Counted from the first letter of the stretch, positions 16,730 through 25,840 are shown. The stretch: DNA of 60,663 bases from UBA3210 sp048359995 (GCA_048359995.1 DBGCPK010000020.1:1-60663); one strand, 5' to 3'. Notes: a model not told the origin generated them from the sequence alone. Numbers and translations are program-made.

Positions 16730-17728
16730 ATGAAGAGAAACAGTGTTCGTTTGGGGATCGTCGGCGCGACCGGCTTAGTGGGGAGAACTTTTTTGAAAGT
16801 CATCGAAGAAAAGAAGATGAACTTTTCGGAAATCCGTCTTTTCGCTTCGGAAAAAAGCGTAGGGAAAACGTTGAAATGCGGAGGACGACTCCTGAAAGTG
16901 CAGGCGCTTTCGGAAAACGGGTTCGAAAATTTGGATTACGTTCTTTTTTCCGCAGGCGCGGAAGTTTCTGGAAAGTGGGCTCCTCTTGCGGCGGACTCGG
17001 GGGCTTACGTCATCGACAATTCGTCCAAGTGGAGAAGAGATCCCGAATGCGCTTTGATCGTTCCGGAGATCAACCCGAACGATTACGCGGGGAAATCGAA
17101 GATCATCTCCAATCCGAATTGTTCGACGATCCAATCGGTGATGGTTCTCAAACCTTTAAACGACGCATACCGCCTGAAAAGCGTATCATATACGACCTAT
17201 CAGTCCGTCTCCGGCGCGGGTCAAAAGGGAATCGACGATTTCTTTCGCGGAAAGAGAAATCGAAAACCGAAGTATTTTCCTCACGATATTTCGAAGAATT
17301 TGATTCCGGAAATCGACGCCCCTGCGAGAGATGGCTATACCAAAGAGGAAATCAAAATGGTCGACGAAACGCGGAAAATTCTGCATCTTCCCGATCTGAA
17401 AGTTTCGGCAACCTGCGTACGCGTTCCTCTGGAAAGGACGCATGGCGTCGTCATTCAATGCGTTTTCGAGGAAGAACCCGACGTCGATCGCGCGAGAAAA
17501 CTGCTCGAAGAATTTTCCGGAATCGAAGTCGTCGACGATCTAAGGACGCATCGTTATCCTCTCGCGGAACAGGCGCGAAATAACGACAAGGTTTATGTCG
17601 GAAGAATTCGGAAAGATCTCGCCTGCCGCAAGGGACTGCTGCTTTTCGTCGTCAGCGACAATATCCGAAAGGGTGCGGCGAGCAATGCCGTCCAGATTCT
17701 GGAATATCTGATCGAAAAAAATCGATAA
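16730..17728 (+). CDS. asd: Aspartate-semialdehyde dehydrogenase
   Basis: A 332-residue enzyme. The start is the ATG behind GAAGG; the longer frame begins inside the mscS terminator. Visible motifs are the NADP loop GIVGATGLVGRTF, the active-site Cys in SNPNCSTIQ, the substrate Glu/Gln region SVSGAGQKGI and the catalytic His in ERTHG. It reduces aspartyl phosphate to the semialdehyde, the branch point to lysine/diaminopimelate, threonine and methionine. It stands apart from other amino acid genes and has no visible feedback leader. Confidence 0.95.
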   Translation: MKRNSVRLGIVGATGLVGRTFLKVIEEKKMNFSEIRLFASEKSVGKTLKCGGRLLKVQALSENGFENLDYVLFSAGAEVSGKWAPLAADSGAYVIDNSSKWRRDPECALIVPEINPNDYAGKSKIISNPNCSTIQSVMVLKPLNDAYRLKSVSYTTYQSVSGAGQKGIDDFFRGKRNRKPKYFPHDISKNLIPEIDAPARDGYTKEEIKMVDETRKILHLPDLKVSATCVRVPLERTHGVVIQCVFEEEPDVDRARKLLEEFSGIEVVDDLRTHRYPLAEQARNNDKVYVGRIRKDLACRKGLLLFVVSDNIRKGAASNAVQILEYLIEKNR

Positions 17729-17745
17729 AATCGTCGCCTTTTGAT

Positions 17746-17774
17746 TTGAATATCCTCAAAGACAGTGATATATT
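17746..17774 (+). promoter_or_regulatory. Antiporter gene promoter
   Basis: TTGAAT, a 17-base spacer and TATATT, 28 bases before the start codon. Confidence 0.65.
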
Positions 17775-17802
17775 TAGTAGATGTTTGAAAGAAGGCGTCC
17801 AT

Positions 17803-19044
17803 ATGGTTGCGATAAATTTTTTTACGGAGGAATTTTCTTCGTTTTACGAGATTCTTTTGCCGATCGGGCTGATTTTGCTTTTCAGCAAGCTCCTGCAATT
17901 GCTTTGCAAGAAGATTGCTTTTCCGGTGGTCGTCGGAATGCTTTTGACAGGAGTTCTCCTCGCATTTCTGAAACTGATACCGAATCAGACGATCTTGACC
18001 GACGATATTCTCGAAGGGCTTGAATTTCTCAGCAAGATCGGCGTGGTTTTGATCATGTTCGAGGCCGGAATCGAGACGGATATCGGGCAGATTAAGACCT
18101 GCGGAATTCCGGCGATCGTCATTACGATTCTGGGTGTGCTGGTACCGATGGGTTTGGGATTTCTGGTGAGTTTCCTCTGTCTGGACGGCAATCTTTGGTC
18201 GCATTTGTTTTACGGAACGATTCTGACGGCGACGTCGGTTTCGGTGACCGTCGCGGCGTTGAAAGAACTCGGTAAACTGAACACGAAAGTCGGCACTTCG
18301 ATCGTCTCGGCGGCGATCCTCGACGACATTTTGGGTGTTATCATTCTTTCTCTTGTCGTCAGCCTTTCGGGAAACACCGGCGGAACGGATATCCTATTCG
18401 TCGTTCTCAGAATGCTGGGGTTCTTCGCTTTCAGTTTTCTCGTCGGTTTTCTGCTTCGTTTGCTCTTCCGGTGGTTGGAAAAAAAGCACGAACACACGCA
18501 ACGAATTCCGATTTTTTCTCTGGCGATCTGCTTCCTCTTCGCCTATTTGGCCGAAAAGGTTTTTATGATCGCGGATATCACGGGAGCTTTCGTCGCCGGA
18601 CTGATTCTCTCGAAGATCAAGGATCGCGCGTACATCGACAAACGCGCCGAGCAGGCTTCCTACATCTTGTTTTCTCCGATCTTCTTCGCGATGATTCCGA
18701 TCAAAAATCTGTTTAACGCCTCTTCTTCTTCGCTGGACGGCAGATTCGCCCTTTTCGGCGTTCTCTTTATTCTCGCCGGAATTTCGGGAAAACTGATCGG
18801 CTGCGGCATCGGTGCGAAAGTGACCGGTTTCAATTTGAAAGACTCTTTCCGCGTCGGATTAGGCATGATGGTGCGCGCGGAGGTTTGTCTCGTTTGCGCG
18901 AATAAAGGAATCGACGCCGGACTTGTCGATTCGAACATCATGTTCTTCATCATCATCTTGATTTTGATCACTTCTTTTTTGACGCCGTTGTTGCTGAAAT
19001 TCTCTTACAAAAGGGAATCGGCATCTCCGGCAAAGACCGAATGA
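17803..19044 (+). CDS. CPA2-type cation:proton antiporter
   Basis: A 413-residue membrane protein with 12-13 transmembrane segments. The ATG behind GAAGG is chosen; the longer frame begins in the promoter. The segment VLIMFEAGIETDIGQIK matches the CPA2 motif (F-x-A-G-x-E), and TATSVSVTVAALKELGK plus AAILDDILGVI carries the paired Asp residues (DD) of the transport site. No C-terminal TrkA-N domain is present, unlike KefB. It probably exchanges Na+ or K+ for protons in pH or salt balance. Its own promoter precedes it. Confidence 0.92.
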   Translation: MVAINFFTEEFSSFYEILLPIGLILLFSKLLQLLCKKIAFPVVVGMLLTGVLLAFLKLIPNQTILTDDILEGLEFLSKIGVVLIMFEAGIETDIGQIKTCGIPAIVITILGVLVPMGLGFLVSFLCLDGNLWSHLFYGTILTATSVSVTVAALKELGKLNTKVGTSIVSAAILDDILGVIILSLVVSLSGNTGGTDILFVVLRMLGFFAFSFLVGFLLRLLFRWLEKKHEHTQRIPIFSLAICFLFAYLAEKVFMIADITGAFVAGLILSKIKDRAYIDKRAEQASYILFSPIFFAMIPIKNLFNASSSSLDGRFALFGVLFILAGISGKLIGCGIGAKVTGFNLKDSFRVGLGMMVRAEVCLVCANKGIDAGLVDSNIMFFIIILILITSFLTPLLLKFSYKRESASPAKTE

Positions 19045-19074
19045 AAAAAGAGGGTTTCTATTTTCGCGGAAAAT

Positions 19075-19083
19075 TGTTAAAAT
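19075..19083 (+). promoter_or_regulatory. Extended -10 promoter of pdp
   Basis: TGtTAAAAT, with a poor -35 (TTTCTA) 17 bases upstream of the hexamer. It lies 25 bases before the start codon. Confidence 0.5.
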
Positions 19084-19107
19084 GAGTATAACGACGGAGG
19101 TATTTTT

Positions 19108-20409
19108 ATGAGAATGGTCGATATTATCGTGAAAAAGAGAAGCGGAGAAAAACTGACGAAAGAGGAGATCGATTTTTTCGTCCGCGGTTTTACGGACGGG
19201 CAGATTCCCGACTATCAGGCGTCCAGCCTTTTTATGGCGATTCTGTTCAAGGGAATGGACAAGGAGGAGATTTCCCTGCTTACCGACGCGATGCTTCATT
19301 CCGGCGATACGATCGATCTTTCTCCGATCGAGGGAATCAAGGTCGACAAGCATTCCACAGGCGGCGTCGGTGACAAAACCTCGCTGGTTCTCGGCCCTTT
19401 GGTCGCTTCCTGCGGAGTCAAACTGGCGAAGATGTCGGGAAGAGGACTGGGGCATACGGGAGGAACGCTCGACAAATTGGAGTCGATCCCCGGACTTTCC
19501 ATTGCCGTCGAAAAAGATCGTTTTGTCCGTCAGGTCAATGACATCGGCATTGCGATCGTCGGTCAGACCGGAAGTCTGGTTCCCGCGGATAAAAAGATGT
19601 ACGCGTTGCGCGACGTGACCGGAACGGTCGAATCGATTCCGCTGATCGCTTCTTCGATCATGTCGAAGAAACTGGCTTCGGGATCCGACACGATTCTCCT
19701 CGACGTCAAATTCGGTTCGGGAGCCTTTATGAAAACGCTGGATCAAGCCAGAAATCTCGCGCATACCATGGTCGATATCGGCGATCACCTGCACCGCGAT
19801 ACCCGCGCGATCATCACCGATATGAACGAACCGTTGGGAATGGCGATCGGCAACAGTCTCGAAGTGATCGAGGCCATTCGAACCCTGAAAGGCGAAGGGC
19901 CGGCGGATTTGGTCGAACTCTGTTCGAAAGCCGGCGCGATCATGCTGATGCAGGCCAAGAAAGTCGGAACTTTCGAAGAGGGATTGGCGATGATCGAAGA
20001 GAAGATCTCTTCCGGAGCCGGATTGGAGAAACTGGCTCAGTTAGTCAAAGCGCAAGGCGGAGACGAAAGTTATGTCTATCATCCGGAAAAATTCCAAACG
20101 GTTGCGCACGTCGTCGAGGTTCGCTCCGATAAGGACGGATACGTTCGGGAAATCAATGCGCTGGAAATCGGCGAAGCGGCGATGAAACTCGGCGCGGGAC
20201 GGGCGACGAAAGAAGACGTCATCGATCCCGCCGCGGGAATTCTCCTTTCCAGAAAAGTCGGCGACAAGGTCACTCGGGGAGAACTTCTGTGCCGCGTCTA
20301 CACGAATAAAGAAGAGTACGAAGACGTGCTTGACGAGATCAAAGAGTCGTTCAAACTTTCCGATGAACCGGTACAGGTTTCTCCGATCATCTACGAGATC
20401 GTCCAATAA
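19108..20409 (+). CDS. pdp: Pyrimidine-nucleoside phosphorylase
   Basis: A 433-residue enzyme of the thymidine phosphorylase family. It has the alpha domain (1-75), the phosphate-binding KHSTGGVGDKTSL and the family signature SGRGLGHTGGTLDKLESIPG, followed by a C-terminal domain (from about 340). It splits uridine and deoxyuridine/thymidine with phosphate to release base and (deoxy)ribose-1-phosphate. GGAGG lies 7 bases before the ATG. With the surface 5'-nucleotidase at 6386 and the nucleoside kinase at 58024 it fits nucleoside salvage, although the genes are far apart. Confidence 0.95.
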   Translation: MRMVDIIVKKRSGEKLTKEEIDFFVRGFTDGQIPDYQASSLFMAILFKGMDKEEISLLTDAMLHSGDTIDLSPIEGIKVDKHSTGGVGDKTSLVLGPLVASCGVKLAKMSGRGLGHTGGTLDKLESIPGLSIAVEKDRFVRQVNDIGIAIVGQTGSLVPADKKMYALRDVTGTVESIPLIASSIMSKKLASGSDTILLDVKFGSGAFMKTLDQARNLAHTMVDIGDHLHRDTRAIITDMNEPLGMAIGNSLEVIEAIRTLKGEGPADLVELCSKAGAIMLMQAKKVGTFEEGLAMIEEKISSGAGLEKLAQLVKAQGGDESYVYHPEKFQTVAHVVEVRSDKDGYVREINALEIGEAAMKLGAGRATKEDVIDPAAGILLSRKVGDKVTRGELLCRVYTNKEEYEDVLDEIKESFKLSDEPVQVSPIIYEIVQ

Positions 20410-20414
20410 TTTCC

Positions 20415-20439
20415 AAAGCGGATCGAATCCGCTTTTTTT
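20415..20439 (+). terminator. pdp terminator
   Basis: A 9-base stem, AAAGCGGAT and ATCCGCTTT around CGA, merging into a T run. Confidence 0.92.
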
Positions 20440-20517
20440 GTTTTCGGATAAGCGCGGAAAGCAACGAAGGGTTCTAATTTTCATCGCGAGGAAATATTCA
20501 TTAGTGAGGTGATTTTT

Positions 20518-21675
20518 TTGAAAAATTTTTTTCTGATCGGTTTAATTTTGACTCTGCTTTGTCTGATTTCAGCGCCGAAAGAGCAGGGTGTCCGCGCCGA
20601 AGAATCGCTGGAATTGAATACTTCCTATTGCGTTTTGATCGAACCGGTGTCCCGACAAATTCTCTATTCGGATCACGCGGACGAGAAACTCTATCCGGCC
20701 TCGATGACGAAAATGATGGGAATGCTTTTGATCCTCGAAGGCGTGGAAAACGGAAAGATTTCTTTCGACGACGAGGTGACCTGTTCCGAATACGCCGCCT
20801 CGATGGGAGGAACGCAGATTTTTCTCGAACAGGGAGAGACGATGAAACTCGAAGACCTGTTCAAATCGGTCGCGATCAATTCCGCGAACGACGCGATCGT
20901 CTGCCTGGGCGAATATCTCGAAGGATCCAATTCCGCTTTCGTCAAAAAGATGAACGAAAGGGCAAAGAGCCTGAATATGAGCAACACTTCTTTTGCCAAC
21001 GCGACCGGATTCGACGATCCGAATCACTACACCTGCCCGAAAGACATGGCGATTCTCGCCTGCGAACTCCTGAAATACGAAGAAGTCGTTTTAAAGTATT
21101 CATCGATGAAAGAGGCATATATTCGCGAAAACTCTTCGTCTCCTTTTTGGCTCGTCAACACCAATAAAATGCTCGGAGCATACGAAGGAATGGATGGATT
21201 GAAGACGGGATTTACCTCCGACGCCGGATACAATCTGACGGCGACGGCGAAGAGAAACGGCGTTCGTCTGGTTTCGGTGGTGATGAAAGAAGAGACTATC
21301 AAAAAAAGGTCGCAGGACACCTCCAAACTGCTGGATTACGGCTTTTCTTTGCTGAAATGCGAGTCGGTTTTCTCCTCCGGAGACATCATCTCTTCCTGCA
21401 ACTTCCAAAACACTTTGCAGAAGGAAATCGGCGTGAAAGTCAACGACGATATCCGCGTGATCCTGAACAAGACCGAGAAGATCGAAGATCTCCTTGTCGA
21501 AGTGACGATTCACAAGGTCGAAGCGCCGGTCGAAGAAAACGAAAAGATCGGGACGTTGAAGATCATCACGCCGTCGGGAAGAGAATACTTCTACGACGTC
21601 TTCGCATCGGAAGAAGTCGTAAAAATATCGTACGGTCAGATTTTTCTCAATAATCTGAAAATTCTCTTTTCCTGA
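20518..21675 (+). CDS. D-alanyl-D-alanine carboxypeptidase (DacF/PBP5 class)
   Basis: A 385-residue secreted enzyme. The start is a TTG: GAGGTGA lies at the right distance, and the GTG in the same frame is part of that ribosome site. A signal peptide (1-27) is followed by the transpeptidase-like domain with SMTK (62-65), SAN (about 119) and LKTGFT (about 226), then a PBP5-type C-terminal beta domain. It trims the terminal D-Ala from peptidoglycan stem peptides. DacF has a forespore role in spore formers, which fits this genome, but a vegetative DacA role is equally possible. Confidence 0.93.
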   Translation: MKNFFLIGLILTLLCLISAPKEQGVRAEESLELNTSYCVLIEPVSRQILYSDHADEKLYPASMTKMMGMLLILEGVENGKISFDDEVTCSEYAASMGGTQIFLEQGETMKLEDLFKSVAINSANDAIVCLGEYLEGSNSAFVKKMNERAKSLNMSNTSFANATGFDDPNHYTCPKDMAILACELLKYEEVVLKYSSMKEAYIRENSSSPFWLVNTNKMLGAYEGMDGLKTGFTSDAGYNLTATAKRNGVRLVSVVMKEETIKKRSQDTSKLLDYGFSLLKCESVFSSGDIISSCNFQNTLQKEIGVKVNDDIRVILNKTEKIEDLLVEVTIHKVEAPVEENEKIGTLKIITPSGREYFYDVFASEEVVKISYGQIFLNNLKILFS

Positions 21676-21677
21676 TA

Positions 21678-21706
21678 TTGCCAATGACTCGGAAATGAGA
21701 TATACT
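21678..21706 (+). promoter_or_regulatory. Promoter of the small membrane protein gene
   Basis: TTGCCA, a 17-base spacer and TATACT. Confidence 0.65.
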
Positions 21707-21728
21707 GAAAAAGAAAGGAAATTTCGAT

Positions 21729-22226
21729 ATGAAGTTAAAAAATTTGATTTACGGCGTGATTTTGGGAATCTCCTCCTTGACTTTGGTTCAGGCCGTTTTT
21801 TCTTGCTTGTACAACATTTTCAACGTAAGTGAGTTTTCAGAGTTGTGGGGAGCTTACCCGATTTACGGACTCGCTTGGGTCTACTATCTTCTGATGTTTT
21901 TCGGCTCGGTGTTCTGTCTGGTCTTCTTCGCGCTTCTTCTTTTCAATGAAAAGATCGCAAAAATGAAGCAGATCATGCTGACGGGGACGATCGTCGGCAT
22001 CGTCTTGCTCGGATTCAATTTTCTGGTCTTCCTGATCGCGATAATCATGAATATGGTCAAGTCCTCTTACGCGGGCGATTTTATCTCCAACGTCGTCGCC
22101 ATTATGGTTTCTACCGCGGCTCTTGTCTCTTACGACCTCTTCTATTTTTGGAAGGTCAAAAAGGAAAATCACCCTGAAACGGCTGAGACCGCGACGGTTG
22201 AAGACGTGGCGTCCGAAGAGAATTAA
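21729..22226 (+). CDS. Four-helix membrane protein of unknown function
   Basis: A 165-residue protein with four predicted transmembrane segments (about 7-28, 48-72, 83-108, 118-140) and an acidic, Thr/Glu-rich cytoplasmic tail. I recognise no family. It has its own promoter, a GGAAA-type weak ribosome site and a strong terminator, so it is a single-gene transcript. Confidence 0.75.
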   Translation: MKLKNLIYGVILGISSLTLVQAVFSCLYNIFNVSEFSELWGAYPIYGLAWVYYLLMFFGSVFCLVFFALLLFNEKIAKMKQIMLTGTIVGIVLLGFNFLVFLIAIIMNMVKSSYAGDFISNVVAIMVSTAALVSYDLFYFWKVKKENHPETAETATVEDVASEEN

Positions 22227-22247
22227 AAATCGGGAGAATTGATCACG

Positions 22248-22276
22248 GGTTCGCGTTCACCGCGAACCTTTTTTTT
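22248..22276 (+). terminator. Terminator
   Basis: An 8-base stem, GGTTCGCG and CGCGAACC, followed by eight T. Confidence 0.92.
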
Positions 22277-22481
22277 GCGAACCGGAAACGAAAGAGAAGG
22301 GTACGGCGCGAAGTTTTCCTCTTTTTTCGAACCGGTAAGGATAACCTAACATTATCGACAGAATGTTATGAATTTGCATATAATCTCTAGCAGTATAGTG
22401 ATTTATTCCATACTTTTCACAAGCTTCAACGATAGTTAATTGGTGAGTATAAATAAGACGATCTATTTCATTTTCTACTGT
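22257..22481 (-). pseudogene. Possible remnant of a helix-turn-helix protein
   Basis: The stretch is open for 74 codons between two stops but has no start codon near its beginning; the first ATG is in the middle. The translation includes VENEIDRLIYTHQLTIVEAC followed by EKYGINHYTARDYM, which resembles a DNA-binding helix-turn-helix of the transposase/resolvase sort. The sequence is AT-rich compared with the genes around it. The 3' end runs into the terminator of the opposite-strand gene. It may be chance; the remaining 22277-22536 holds nothing else I can name. Confidence 0.25.
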
Positions 22482-22536
22482 CTATTTTATTGATAGCACA
22501 TCATGTCGGGTGCGCAAAAAAATATCGTTCGGCATA

Positions 22537-22565
22537 TTGACAATCTTAAACGGGGGGGGTATAAT
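22537..22565 (+). promoter_or_regulatory. Consensus promoter with G8 tract in the spacer
   Basis: Perfect TTGACA and TATAAT hexamers with a 17-base spacer. The last eight spacer bases (22552-22559) are all G. Slippage in the tract would change the spacing and so promoter strength. Transcription should start near 22572, leaving a 108-base leader. Confidence 0.85.
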
Positions 22566-22608
22566 ATTTTCGAAGGGGTAAGATTTACCGTTTTTATTTC
22601 GCCGATGA

Positions 22609-22622
22609 TGTAAGCGCTTACT
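22609..22622. promoter_or_regulatory. cre-like operator in transporter leader
   Basis: TGTAAGCGCTTACT matches every position of the CcpA-box consensus TGWAARCGYTWNCW and contains a perfect 12-base palindrome. It lies at about +38 to +51, where CcpA or another LacI-family repressor would act as a roadblock. It is also flanked by CGCC and GGCG, so a hairpin in the RNA is possible. Confidence 0.65.
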
Positions 22623-22679
22623 TGGCGGTCGAACGATTGCAGATCTTCGCCTTTAATCAATGATTTTGCAGGAGGTAGT

Positions 22680-23915
22680 ATGAAACTAAAAAAATCATTT
22701 TTAACCGCGGCGGCTTTGGTGATGAGCATGTCGATGATGACCGGTTGCGGAGGAAGCAAGAAAAGCGATGTCCAGAAAATTATCGAAGATGCGCAGACAT
22801 TGTCTTACGATGAACTGGTGAATAAAGCCAAAGAAGAAGTCGGCGACAATACGGTTCAGACTTACGGGAATTCCTCGCAATTGGAAAAGGCTCTGACGGC
22901 ATTCACGGAATTGACCGGAATCAAGACGCAGAATACGAAAAAGGGAGACGCGGAAACCTATACCGAATTGGGAGAGGCTTTCAGCGCGAACCGCTATATC
23001 GCCGATATGGTTCTGCTTCAAGACGGCAATAAATTGCAGAACGAAATGCTCAACGCCAAATATTTGGATAACTATATTCCGAAAGATCAAAAAGACAAGA
23101 TCGCCAAAGACGATTTAGAACCGACCGCGGCCGTCTATTTGAACAAAGTCTTTATGTACAACAATACCGATTACGACGGAACCAACGCCGATACGGCGAC
23201 CACCGGTGCGCTGAGCCACTATATGACCAACGTATGGCAGGTGGCGGGAACTTCCGCGGACGAAAACCACATCTCCAATACTTCGTTCAAGCCGGCGTCG
23301 ACCGAAAACGTCAATATGAATTTCCTCGTCATGCTGACTTCGGAAAAATGGGTGCAATCGCTGACGGAAGCATACAAAGATTACTACGGTACCGATTATG
23401 TCGCCGAATCCAAGTACAAGAACATCGGATATAAATGGATCGCCGAATTCCTGACGAATTCTCAAAACCATTCGTCCGACGGAACCGCCTGCAAAAACGT
23501 GGCCAAAGGGAACGGAGGTTCGATGGCTTTGGTCAATTTGAATAAGAATAAAGATCTGTCGCAGTCGGGCGTCGGAACGGAAGACAAGGCGAACCTGACT
23601 TACGTGGCTATGGAAGAAGAAAATACGCTGAAAGGGTTCGGCGGTTTCTGCTACAAGATGTATGCCTTGATCGCCGATAATGCCAAATATCCTTATGCCG
23701 CCTGTGCGATCGTCAACTATCTTTTGTCCGCCGAGGGATTCGGCGCGGCTTGGGGTGCCAAAGACGGCTACTATTCCGTCAACTCCGACGCCGGCATCGC
23801 CGATACGGACAAACCGCTTTCTTGGTGGAAAGAAAGACTCGTCATCGAAGATCCGGAATACGTGTCTCAAAACTATGCCGATGTGTTCCGTTTCGTACAG
23901 CAGTACGAGAGTTAA
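22680..23915 (+). CDS. ABC substrate-binding lipoprotein, Fe3+/spermidine-like class
   Basis: A 411-residue lipoprotein starting behind AGGAGG. The lipobox is MMTGC. The mature part has an early TVQTYGNSSQLEKALTAF strand-helix and a C-terminal domain with an aromatic GFGGFCYKMYALI stretch. The two-lobed fold and the order with a double permease and a TOBE-type ATPase fit the type I binding proteins for Fe3+, phosphonates or polyamines; the Tyr pair of Fe3+ binders cannot be assigned with confidence. Expression is probably under the consensus poly-G promoter and a cre-like site. An intergenic hairpin downstream should make this transcript more abundant than the rest of the operon. Confidence 0.85.
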   Translation: MKLKKSFLTAAALVMSMSMMTGCGGSKKSDVQKIIEDAQTLSYDELVNKAKEEVGDNTVQTYGNSSQLEKALTAFTELTGIKTQNTKKGDAETYTELGEAFSANRYIADMVLLQDGNKLQNEMLNAKYLDNYIPKDQKDKIAKDDLEPTAAVYLNKVFMYNNTDYDGTNADTATTGALSHYMTNVWQVAGTSADENHISNTSFKPASTENVNMNFLVMLTSEKWVQSLTEAYKDYYGTDYVAESKYKNIGYKWIAEFLTNSQNHSSDGTACKNVAKGNGGSMALVNLNKNKDLSQSGVGTEDKANLTYVAMEEENTLKGFGGFCYKMYALIADNAKYPYAACAIVNYLLSAEGFGAAWGAKDGYYSVNSDAGIADTDKPLSWWKERLVIEDPEYVSQNYADVFRFVQQYES

Positions 23916-23940
23916 TTTTCAATTCGGATAAAACGATGAA

Positions 23941-23978
23941 GTGGTGTTATCACTTTGGAGATAGCACCACTTTATTTT
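23941..23978 (+). terminator. Intercistronic hairpin / partial terminator
   Basis: An 11-base stem, GTGGTGTTATC and GATAGCACCAC (one GU pair), with TTTATTTT after it. It stands between the binding-protein and permease genes, where such hairpins reduce downstream expression and protect the upstream message. Confidence 0.75.
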
Positions 23979-23991
23979 AGGAGGTCATATA

Positions 23992-25836
23992 ATGGAAAAT
24001 ACAATCACACCGCCTAATGAAATAAAGGAATTGACACCTTTTCAGAAGAAGATGAACGCGCTGAAAGCCTACCTTTCCAAGCCTTCCAACATCATTCTGA
24101 TCTTCTTCGCCGTCCTTCTGACGGTTACCGTGCTGATTCCGCTGGTCTATCTTTTGTACAATACGTTCCTGATTCATCGCGGAGAGTATGCGCTCGGCGC
24201 GGTTGGGACGTTGACGATCAAGCATTGGGTCGACGTTCTCTTTACCGCCGAATACAATTATGCGGTCAGCGTGTTTTGGAAACCGTTGGGGAATTCGGTA
24301 GGTATGTCGATCGTTTCGTGCTTGATCGCCGTTTTCGTCGGCGGAGGCATCGCCTATCTCATCACCCGAACCGATTTTCCGGCAAAAAAATTCATTTCGT
24401 TGGTCTTCGTCTTTCCTTACATCATGCCGTCGTGGTCGATTGCGATGTTCTGGGAAAACTTTTTCAAAAATACGGTCAGTTTGGCCGGCGCGCAGGCGCA
24501 GAAAGGAATGTTGCAGGCGCTGACGACGCTGTGCGTTCCGGAATCGCTGGTCTACGGGTTTTGGCCGTGCGCGATCTGCTTGGGCGTCCATTACGCCCCG
24601 TTTGCTTACATTTTGATCGGGGGCATACTCCGAAATATGGACGCCAATTTGGAAGAGGCGGCGACGATTCTGAAAGCGTCGCGTTTCAAAATCATGCGGC
24701 GGATCACGCTGCCGATCGTGATGCCGGCTCTTCTGTCGACGGTTCTTCTCGTATTCGCGAGTTCGATCAGCAGTTATACCGTGCCGATGTTTTTGGGGAA
24801 AAACGGCTTTACGACGATATCCTTAAAAATGAGGGCGTTATTCAACTCGTCGGCTTTGGTGGGGCAGGGATACGTCATCGCGACGATTCTGATGTTGTTC
24901 AGCATCGGCATTATGATGTTAAATCAATACGTCACCAACAGCCGCAGGTCGTTTACCACTGTCACGGGCAAATCTTCTCAGGTTTCGCTGGTTAAACTCA
25001 AAAGGGCGGCGAAGATCGTCCTTACGGCAATCGTCGTTATCTATACGGTTTTCTTCGCCATCGTGCCGCTGGTCACCTTTGCGTTGGAATCCTTTTTGGA
25101 AGTTTCGGGCGACTATTCTACCTTTACCGCCTATTACTGGACGGCGACGGAAGACACCAACGTCTATATCAGCGGATCGGTGGGAATCCTGCATAATAAG
25201 ACCATTTGGCGCGCTTTCCTGAACTCATTGCTGATTTCGGCGACGTGCGCGATCATTGCCGGAACGTTCGGCATTTTGATCGGATACGGCGTGGCGAAAA
25301 ACAGGGGCAAGAAACTGGCGAATTTCGTCAGCAATGTTTCCTTTCTTCCGTATCTGATTCCGGCGATGTCTTTCTCGACGATTTATCTGGCGATATCCAG
25401 CACGAACGCGTTCAGTTTCTTGTATCGTTCGATTCCTTTGCTGATCATCGTCGGATCGATCAAATTCCTGCCTTTCGCTTCCCGCTCGGGAACCAATGCG
25501 ATGTTGCAATTGTCGAACGAAATCGAAGAGGCGGCGGTCATCGTCGGCGTGCCGTGGTGGAAGCGAATGTTGAAAATCCTCTTTCCGATTCAGAAGTCGA
25601 GTTTCATCTCCGGTTACCTGCTCCCGTTTGTGTCCTGTATGAGAGAACTGACGCTGTTCGTTCTTCTCACCAGCAGCGGAACGATTCTCACCGCAGTGCT
25701 TCAAAATTACGAAACGTACGATTCCACGCAGATCAGCAACGGAATCAATTTGATCATCATCGTCACTGTGCTGCTCATCAATCTGATTACCAACAAATTG
25801 ACGGGCGCATCGATTGACAAAGGCGTAGGAGGTTAA
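23992..25836 (+). CDS. ABC transporter permease with two fused permease domains
   Basis: A 614-residue membrane protein with about 12-13 transmembrane segments in two halves. Each half has a BPD-type EAA loop: LEEAATILKASRFKIMRRI (about 222) and IEEAAVIVGVPWWKRMLKI (about 512). This FbpB-like fused layout is usual for Fe3+ and aminoethylphosphonate importers. AGGAGG precedes the start. The ATPase gene follows after 4 bases. Together with the lipoprotein it forms a complete importer, with the single permease chain acting as both halves of the channel. Confidence 0.92.
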   Translation: MENTITPPNEIKELTPFQKKMNALKAYLSKPSNIILIFFAVLLTVTVLIPLVYLLYNTFLIHRGEYALGAVGTLTIKHWVDVLFTAEYNYAVSVFWKPLGNSVGMSIVSCLIAVFVGGGIAYLITRTDFPAKKFISLVFVFPYIMPSWSIAMFWENFFKNTVSLAGAQAQKGMLQALTTLCVPESLVYGFWPCAICLGVHYAPFAYILIGGILRNMDANLEEAATILKASRFKIMRRITLPIVMPALLSTVLLVFASSISSYTVPMFLGKNGFTTISLKMRALFNSSALVGQGYVIATILMLFSIGIMMLNQYVTNSRRSFTTVTGKSSQVSLVKLKRAAKIVLTAIVVIYTVFFAIVPLVTFALESFLEVSGDYSTFTAYYWTATEDTNVYISGSVGILHNKTIWRAFLNSLLISATCAIIAGTFGILIGYGVAKNRGKKLANFVSNVSFLPYLIPAMSFSTIYLAISSTNAFSFLYRSIPLLIIVGSIKFLPFASRSGTNAMLQLSNEIEEAAVIVGVPWWKRMLKILFPIQKSSFISGYLLPFVSCMRELTLFVLLTSSGTILTAVLQNYETYDSTQISNGINLIIIVTVLLINLITNKLTGASIDKGVGG

Positions 25837-25840
25837 AATT

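Noticed and set aside
18859..19794. A 311-codon minus-strand frame spanning antiporter and pdp
   Set aside because: It crosses a promoter and two conserved sense genes, and its translation shows no family features.
22566..22679. The ABC operon leader as a riboswitch
   Set aside because: The only structure is around the cre-like palindrome; no conserved riboswitch core was recognised.
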